Source of the DNA: Halieaceae bacterium UBA3479
Lineage (GTDB): Bacteria > Pseudomonadota > Gammaproteobacteria > Pseudomonadales > Halieaceae
NCBI GenBank assembly: GCA_002377985.1
Contig: DFQW01000067.1
Location: 16,124 to 37,486, forward strand
Length of the DNA: 21,363 nucleotides
Direction of reading: 5' to 3'
Shown here piece after piece: positions 16,307-21,363 of the stretch. Every line of letters begins with the position of its first letter. Position 1 is the stretch's first letter. The notes below the pieces were generated by a model. The model did no database searches. It worked only from the letters and a program-made list of their open reading frames with translations, and was not told the origin of the DNA. A program made the translations under genes and the position numbers.

Positions 16307-18157
16307 TCACACTGCCGCGGCGATTTGGAAGGTAACCCACGCCGCGAGCCAAGCCATACAGAGATAGGCCAACACCATGCGCACTGCCAAGCGCCATGAA
16401 TTTGCTTCCCGCGCTAAAATAGCCACGGTCGACACACACTGTAACGCGATGGCGAAAAAGACCAGTAACGCCAAACCCGATCCCAGAGGTAATGCGCTGG
16501 CCTGAACCTGCTCCACCAAAGGCATTATGTTGTCTTCGGCCCCCTCGATGCCCATGATTGTGCCGAGGGTGCCGACAAAAACTTCGCGAGCAAGAAACGC
16601 GCTGACGATCGCCACACCGTAACGCCAATCCAGGCCCAACGGCTGAAAAACAGGCTCCATCCACTTACCAAGCGTGCCTAGCCATGAGGCGCCCAAGTCC
16701 GCTCCCTGATTCGGAAAATATCCCAGCACCCACACCACGATGGTGACACTCAAAATCACCAATCCGGCCTTGGTGACAAAATGTTTGGCGCGCTGCACAG
16801 ATTTTCGAGCAATCGGTATCAGCGCAGGCAGTCGATAGGCGGGCAACTCCATCATGAAGGGTATCTGCGCTTCTCCAGCGCTCACACGATTCACAACGCC
16901 GGCAACCAATAGGCCACAAACCATACCAAAGCCGTAGATGCAAAAAAGCGTTAGACCCTGCCAACCGACCAAACCACCCAAAGCAGTCTCTCTTGGGATA
17001 AAAATTGCGATCAACAATGTGTAAACCGGCAGTCGCGCTGAGCAGGGCATCAAAGGAATCGCGAGATAAGTGAGGAATCGGGCGCGCGGAGATTCTATCG
17101 AGCGCGCGGCGTAAATCGCAGGAATCGCACAGGCAACCCCGGACAGCATAGGGATAAAGCTCTTTCCACTGAGGCCAAAAAACCGGAGTGGCTTGTGACA
17201 GATCAGCGCAGCGCGGGCGAGGTAACCCGAATCCTCCAGTAAACCAATGACAAAAGTCAGTACGAAGATTTGTGGTACAAACACCAGAAAAGCACCAATC
17301 CCACTGAAAATAGCGTCCGCTGTAAAATCTCGAACAATGCCCTCAGCGAGGAAGGGCAGAACCCAACTGCCAAACCCTCTGACCGCTGCCTCTACGGCGT
17401 CCATGGCGGGCGCCGACCATGTAAAAATTGACTGAAACAAGACCAGCATAATAAGGCTGAAGAAAAAGCCGCCCGACAGAGACCCTAAAAAAAATCGATC
17501 CAGCCGTGATTGGATCAGCAAGAGCTGATCGGCGGGCGCGCCGAAGCGCTGAGCCAATAAATGGGCTTCTTCATAAAGCGCTTGATCCGCGGATTCGTCA
17601 TCTTGAGCCAGCAGGGCGAATTCGGGTTCCGCGTCAGCCAGAGACTCGTTTTCTGTGGCCGAGGCGAGGCGCTGCAACACCTCTGACAGACCCTCCCCAG
17701 TGCGTGCTGAGACCACCAACACGGGGGCGCCAATACCTGTCGCAAGCCCGCGCGCATCTACCTTGAGTTTGTGCCGCGCGAGTATGTCGCCCATGTTGGC
17801 CAGCACTGTGATCAACTTGCCGCGGCGCCGGCATTCACGCACCACCTGCAAACAGAAAAATAAACTTTTCTCCAGACGCGTGGCGTCTACCACACACAGG
17901 ACGTGCGCTACGTCGGTGTCTTCCAAAGCAGCTGCAAGGTGCGCAACCGCAATGCGCTCGTCCTCCGAAATGGGTCTGAGTGAATAGGTCCCGGGAAAGT
18001 CCACCAACTCGTGCTGCGGCAGTTTTGCCAGACGCCCCGTGGAGAGGTCAACGGTGATGCCGGGATAATTGGCAACGCGGTGATTTAATCCGGTAAGCCG
18101 ATTGAACAACGCGGTTTTACCCGAGTTTGGTGTTCCAACAAGTAGCACTTTTGGCAT
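16307..18157 (-). CDS. feoB: Ferrous iron transporter FeoB
   Basis: FeoB is the inner-membrane Fe(II) transporter with a cytosolic GTPase. From the ATG at 18157, four bases after the feoA stop, it has 616 residues. Upstream codons in this frame overlap feoA and are rejected. G motifs: GTPNSGKT (8-15), Thr36 in YPGIT, DFPG (53-56), NMGD (121-124) and VSARTG (149-154). The membrane part starts near 225 with about 8-10 helices. The family's conserved Cys positions are present: GVACAIPAI (Cys343), CSARLPVY (Cys372) and CVSTVAILARE (Cys574). In Gate 1 the usual GCNVPA or GCSVPA reads ACAIPA. It is shorter than the 773-residue E. coli protein. It is under the Fur-box promoter before feoA and ends 3 bp from a convergent gene. 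Confidence 0.96.
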   Translation of the reverse strand: MPKVLLVGTPNSGKTALFNRLTGLNHRVANYPGITVDLSTGRLAKLPQHELVDFPGTYSLRPISEDERIAVAHLAAALEDTDVAHVLCVVDATRLEKSLFFCLQVVRECRRRGKLITVLANMGDILARHKLKVDARGLATGIGAPVLVVSARTGEGLSEVLQRLASATENESLADAEPEFALLAQDDESADQALYEEAHLLAQRFGAPADQLLLIQSRLDRFFLGSLSGGFFFSLIMLVLFQSIFTWSAPAMDAVEAAVRGFGSWVLPFLAEGIVRDFTADAIFSGIGAFLVFVPQIFVLTFVIGLLEDSGYLARAALICHKPLRFFGLSGKSFIPMLSGVACAIPAIYAARSIESPRARFLTYLAIPLMPCSARLPVYTLLIAIFIPRETALGGLVGWQGLTLFCIYGFGMVCGLLVAGVVNRVSAGEAQIPFMMELPAYRLPALIPIARKSVQRAKHFVTKAGLVILSVTIVVWVLGYFPNQGADLGASWLGTLGKWMEPVFQPLGLDWRYGVAIVSAFLAREVFVGTLGTIMGIEGAEDNIMPLVEQVQASALPLGSGLALLVFFAIALQCVSTVAILAREANSWRLAVRMVLAYLCMAWLAAWVTFQIAAAV

Positions 18158-18161
18158 AAAC

Positions 18162-18419
18162 CTAGCGTCCCGGCACGCTGACCAGCACCTGAAGTGCCAG
18201 CTCGCGATCGAGTGAATAGGTGGCATTGCTCACCCGGTAAACGCGTGGCGCCCCAAACCCGGGTTGATGTTGGCAGATGATCATCTCTCCCGCATGAAAG
18301 CCAAATTCCTGGAGTCGGCCCCGGAACTGCTCTGCAAGCGCGGGGGCAAAACCGACCAATCTGGCCTCGGTATGCTCCGGCAGTTCCCACAAATTTATCG
18401 TTTGGCTCTCATCAACCAC
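18162..18419 (-). CDS. feoA: Ferrous iron transport protein A
   Basis: FeoA is a small SH3-like cytosolic protein required with FeoB for Fe(II) uptake. The core LQEFGFHAGEMIICQHQPGF, then VYRVSNATYSLDRELALQVLV, matches the family pattern. From GTG at 18419 the product is 85 residues with GGAA about eight bases upstream. A longer reading from TTG at 18437 (91 residues) would begin at the predicted transcription start and inside a small hairpin, so I prefer GTG. An ATG is not available. The start is the least certain part; the identity is helped by feoB beginning four bases later. It lies 60 bases after greA, with a Fur box in between. Confidence 0.88.
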   Translation of the reverse strand: MVDESQTINLWELPEHTEARLVGFAPALAEQFRGRLQEFGFHAGEMIICQHQPGFGAPRVYRVSNATYSLDRELALQVLVSVPGR

Positions 18420-18444
18420 GGGGTGTTTCCGCGACAAAACGCGG

Positions 18445-18473
18445 ATAATACGTTTAATGAGAATGATTTTCAG
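18445..18473 (-). promoter_or_regulatory. Fur-regulated promoter of feoAB
   Basis: On the minus strand CTGAAA (18473-18468), a 17-base spacer and TATTAT (18450-18445) form a promoter whose start would be near 18438. A Fur box, TGAGAAT-G-ATTTTCA at 18458-18472 (plus strand), covers the spacer and -35. It matches the 7-1-7 consensus TGATAAT-N-ATTATCA at 12 of 14 positions. Iron-bound Fur should block polymerase here and shut down iron import. Confidence 0.8.
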
Positions 18474-18478
18474 TAAGT

Positions 18479-18955
18479 CTAGAGGTGCTCGACGGCATCT
18501 ATCTCGTAAACCACATCGCCACCGGGCGCCTTGACCACAATCTCGTCGCCCTCAGACTTACCCACCAGCGCTCGTGCGATCGGCGAATTCACCGAGATCA
18601 GATTGGCTTTGGCGTCTGCCTCGTCCTCACCCACGATGCGATATTGCACCGTCCTGTCATTATCAATGTCAATCAGCGTGACCGTCGTGCCGAATATCAC
18701 TTTGCCTGACGGAGGAATGGTTGCAATATCAATGACCTGAGCGTGGGACAGCTTGTGCTCGAGCTCTTTGATTCGCCCCTCGGCAAAACTCTGCTGCTCC
18801 CGAGCCGCGTGATATTCCGCATTCTCTTTGAGGTCGCCGTGTTCCCGCGCTTCTGCAATGGCCTGTGTAATGCGCGGGCGCTCAACTTTTTTAAGCCGCT
18901 CCAATTCCTCTCGCAGCGCTCGCTCTCCCTGAACTGTCATAGGGACTCGGTTCAT
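18479..18955 (-). CDS. greA: Transcription elongation factor GreA
   Basis: GreA enters the RNA polymerase secondary channel and stimulates cleavage of backtracked RNA. From the ATG at 18955 it has 158 residues, the standard length; upstream codons in this frame overlap carB. It begins [18 protein letters not shown]. The N-terminal coiled coil (about 8-75) has the tip residues Asp41 and Glu44 in [14 protein letters not shown]. The C-terminal FKBP-like domain contains [12 protein letters not shown], then [20 protein letters not shown]. Its ATG overlaps the carB TGA (ATGA at 18955-18952) and no Shine-Dalgarno is visible, so it should be translated by coupling to carB. carB-greA adjacency is typical of Pseudomonas-like genomes. 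feoAB follows after a short gap with no terminator between. Confidence 0.97.
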   Translation of the reverse strand: MNRVPMTVQGERALREELERLKKVERPRITQAIAEAREHGDLKENAEYHAAREQQSFAEGRIKELEHKLSHAQVIDIATIPPSGKVIFGTTVTLIDIDNDRTVQYRIVGEDEADAKANLISVNSPIARALVGKSEGDEIVVKAPGGDVVYEIDAVEHL

Positions 18956-21363
18956 ACCGCAATGCTCTGATGTAAATCCTGAAGACGACGCACCGTAATG
19001 TCCGTTTCCTGTTCCAACGCCATACAAACCGCTTCAGCCGCTGCCAATGTGGTGGTGTAAAACACCCTGTGTTGCTCGGCACTCGCCCGGATCGATGCCG
19101 AATCCATTATGGCGCGACGTCCTTCGGTTGTGTTGATGATCATCGCCGCTTCGTCGTTCTTGATCAAATCCACAATATGCGGTCGTCCCTCAGCCACTTT
19201 GTTGACCCTGCGTACCGAGAGCCCGGCACTCTCCAAGGCATTAGCCGTGCCACCGGTTGCCGCCAGCGTAAAGCCGCGAGCAACCAATCGCCGAGCCACA
19301 GCGATCGCCGCCGCCTTGTCAGCATCGCGTACGCTGATCAAACACAGACCCGAGGTCGGCGGATCATCTCCTGCCCCCAGCTGTGCGCGGGCAAATGCGG
19401 CGGCAAAGGTCTTACCGGTCCCCATGACCTCTCCGGTGGATTTCATCTCCGGTCCTAAAATGGGGTCAGTACCCGGAAATTTATTAAACGGCAATACCGC
19501 CTCTTTGACGCTGTAGTAAGGCGGCACGATCTCTCGTGTAATGCCCTGACTCGCGAGGCTCTGGCCCGCCATACAGCGCGCCGCCACCTTTGCCAGAGAA
19601 ACACCCACGGCCTTAGAAACAAATGGCACGGTGCGTGATGCTCGCGGGTTCACTTCGATGACGTAAATCTCTCCATCCTGCCAGGCAAGCTGCACATTCA
19701 TGAGCCCGCAAACACCCAGCTCAAGCGCCATCTTTCTGACGACGTCGCGCATCGCTTCCTGCACATCAGCTGGCAGACTGTAAGGTGGCAAGGAGCAGGC
19801 AGAATCGCCGGAATGCACACCCGCCTGCTCAATGTGTTGCATGATGGCACCAATGACCACTTGCTCACCGTCGCTGACCGCGTCGATGTCCACCTCGATC
19901 GCTGCACTCAGAAAACTGTCAAGCAGCACTGGAGAATCCTCTGACACCTTGACTGCATCGGTCATATACCGCAGCAGATCTTCTGTGCGGTAGACGATCT
20001 CCATAGCGCGTCCACCCAGCACATAAGAGGGTCTTACTACTAAGGGGTAGCCGATCTCGTCAGCTGCTGTCACGGCCTGTTCAACACTGCGTACCGTGGT
20101 ATTGGCAGGCTGACGCAGGGACAAGCTCTGAATCATTTTCTGAAATCGCTCACGGTCCTCGGCGCGATCGATCTGATCCGGTGTCGTACCGATGATGGGC
20201 ACCCCTGCCGCCTCCAGCGCGCGCGCCAGCTTCAGCGGGGTCTGGCCACCAAATTGCACAATGACGCCAGTCGGTTGCTCCAATGCAACTATCTCCAACA
20301 CATCCTCGAGCGTCACCGGTTCAAAGTAGAGTCGATCGGAGGTGTCGTAGTCTGTGGATACCGTCTCCGGGTTACAATTGACCATGATGGTCTCGTAACC
20401 GTCCTCGCGCATCGCGAGCACCGCATGCACGCAGCAGTAGTCAAACTCAATCCCCTGACCAATGCGGTTCGGCCCGCCACCCAAGACCAAAATCTTCTTG
20501 CGGTCGCTGGGTGCTGCCTCGCACTCCTCTTCATAGGTGGAATACATATAGGCCGTGGATGATGCAAATTCTGCCGCGCAGGTATCAACCCGCTTGTATA
20601 CCGGCCGGATGCCCAGAGACCATCGGCGCTCGCGAATTGCTTTCTCGGGCACCTGTAGCACATCCGCTATGCGTCGATCGGAAAACCCGCGGCGCTTAAG
20701 ACCCCACATCAGCGCGTGGTCGATGTTATTGGGCAGCAGGCCTTGCAGTTGTGACTCCCACTGGACGATGTCTGCAATCTGCACCAAAAACCATGGGTCA
20801 ATCCCCGAGTATCCGTAGATCTCTTCGAGCTCAAAGCCCGCCCGAACAGCGTCAGCGACGTACCAAATGCGATCAGCGCCCGGGTTGGTCAAACGATCGA
20901 CCAGCTCCGTTCGACTGTCCTCGTCGGTCACCACAAGGTGCGGTTCGAACCCGGCGGAACCCACCTCCAATCCCCGCAGGGCCTTTTGCAGCGACTCCTG
21001 AAAGGTCCGACCAATCGCCATGACCTCCCCAACGGACTTCATCTGGGTGGTCAGGCGCGGATCCGCGGTAGCAAACTTTTCGAAGGCAAAACGAGGAATT
21101 TTTGTCACAACGTAGTCAATAGCAGGCTCAAACGAAGCGGGCGTTACGCCTCCCGTGATATCGTTCTTCAACTCATCGAGTGTGTAACCAACCGCCAACT
21201 TGGCGGCCACTTTTGCAATCGGGAATCCCGTCGCCTTGGACGCCAACGCAGAGGACCGAGACACACGGGGATTCATCTCGATGACAACCAGCCGGCCCGT
21301 GTCAGGACACTGCCCAAACTGCACGTTGGACCCCCCGGTCTCAACTCCTATCTCGCGCAACAC
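18952..21363 (-). CDS. carB: Carbamoyl-phosphate synthase large subunit, 5' end outside window
   Basis: CarB makes carbamoyl phosphate for pyrimidines and arginine, using ammonia passed from CarA. About 803 C-terminal residues of a roughly 1,070-residue protein are present; the gene runs off the right edge. Visible in order: the end of the first ATP-grasp domain ([39 protein letters not shown]), the oligomerisation domain, and the second ATP-grasp domain. The latter opens with [22 protein letters not shown] and includes [15 protein letters not shown] and [18 protein letters not shown]. Last is the MGS allosteric domain with [20 protein letters not shown] and [10 protein letters not shown], residues that in E. 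coli bind UMP/IMP. The stop overlaps greA by four bases. carA is presumably just outside. Confidence 0.98.
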   Translation of the reverse strand: MLREIGVETGGSNVQFGQCPDTGRLVVIEMNPRVSRSSALASKATGFPIAKVAAKLAVGYTLDELKNDITGGVTPASFEPAIDYVVTKIPRFAFEKFATADPRLTTQMKSVGEVMAIGRTFQESLQKALRGLEVGSAGFEPHLVVTDEDSRTELVDRLTNPGADRIWYVADAVRAGFELEEIYGYSGIDPWFLVQIADIVQWESQLQGLLPNNIDHALMWGLKRRGFSDRRIADVLQVPEKAIRERRWSLGIRPVYKRVDTCAAEFASSTAYMYSTYEEECEAAPSDRKKILVLGGGPNRIGQGIEFDYCCVHAVLAMREDGYETIMVNCNPETVSTDYDTSDRLYFEPVTLEDVLEIVALEQPTGVIVQFGGQTPLKLARALEAAGVPIIGTTPDQIDRAEDRERFQKMIQSLSLRQPANTTVRSVEQAVTAADEIGYPLVVRPSYVLGGRAMEIVYRTEDLLRYMTDAVKVSEDSPVLLDSFLSAAIEVDIDAVSDGEQVVIGAIMQHIEQAGVHSGDSACSLPPYSLPADVQEAMRDVVRKMALELGVCGLMNVQLAWQDGEIYVIEVNPRASRTVPFVSKAVGVSLAKVAARCMAGQSLASQGITREIVPPYYSVKEAVLPFNKFPGTDPILGPEMKSTGEVMGTGKTFAAAFARAQLGAGDDPPTSGLCLISVRDADKAAAIAVARRLVARGFTLAATGGTANALESAGLSVRRVNKVAEGRPHIVDLIKNDEAAMIINTTEGRRAIMDSASIRASAEQHRVFYTTTLAAAEAVCMALEQETDITVRRLQDLHQSIAV

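Noticed and set aside
18158..18226. Upstream extension of feoB
   Set aside because: It lies in a different frame inside feoA, and FeoB proteins begin at the strand just before the G1 motif, as the ATG at 18157 gives.
18956..19027. Upstream extension of greA
   Set aside because: It overlaps the conserved carB C-terminus. GreA starts at the ATG in the ATGA overlap, giving the usual 158 residues.

Overview
The window is a chromosomal core region of a gammaproteobacterium. GC content is moderately high and nearly every gene runs on the minus strand. The gene order carB-greA, yhbY/rlmE, ftsH-folP-glmM-secG-tRNA-Leu, tRNA-fMet-rimP-nusA-infB-rbfA-truB-rpsO-pnp is the translation/transcription superlocus known from Escherichia and especially Pseudomonas. 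The proteins look like those of marine Halieaceae/Cellvibrionales-type bacteria, but I cannot fix the genus from the sequence alone. I see no phage, transposon, CRISPR or rRNA.

Layout from low to high coordinates. (1) 1-178, plus strand: the last 58 codons of an amidohydrolase, facing pnp, with the pnp terminator between them. (2) 339-9269, minus strand: a long operon read from a strong promoter near 9250 through tRNA-fMet, a terminator, then rimP, nusA, infB, rbfA, truB, rpsO and pnp. It encodes 30S maturation, elongation control, initiation (IF2 and the initiator tRNA), tRNA modification and RNA decay. (3) 9405-9845, plus strand: an orphan gene for the C-terminal (torque) part of the flagellar switch protein FliG, lodged between the two tRNA genes with no flagellar neighbours. 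(4) 9907-14776, minus strand: ftsH, folP, glmM and secG-tRNA-Leu, with promoters before ftsH and before secG. tpiA, which sits between glmM and secG in Pseudomonas, is absent. (5) 14898-16303: rlmE (minus) divergent from yhbY (plus). yhbY is followed by an unrecognised 114-aa gene that meets feoB tail to tail with only 3 bp between them. (6) 16307-18473, minus strand: feoA-feoB, a ferrous-iron import operon behind a clear Fur box, inserted just downstream of greA. (7) 18479-21363, minus strand: greA overlapping the end of carB, whose 5' part lies beyond the window.

Most of the window is conventional. The accessory or unusual parts are the FliG-C orphan, the Fur-controlled feoAB insertion, the unknown 114-aa protein, an initiator tRNA whose 1-72 mismatch is U-U rather than the usual C-A, and several structured intergenic stretches: the rpsO leader, the rpsO-pnp hairpin, competing repeats between rlmE and ftsH, and a dyad between rlmE and yhbY. 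Tight couplings (ATGA or TAATG overlaps at carB/greA, folP/glmM and rbfA/truB) support the operon assignments.
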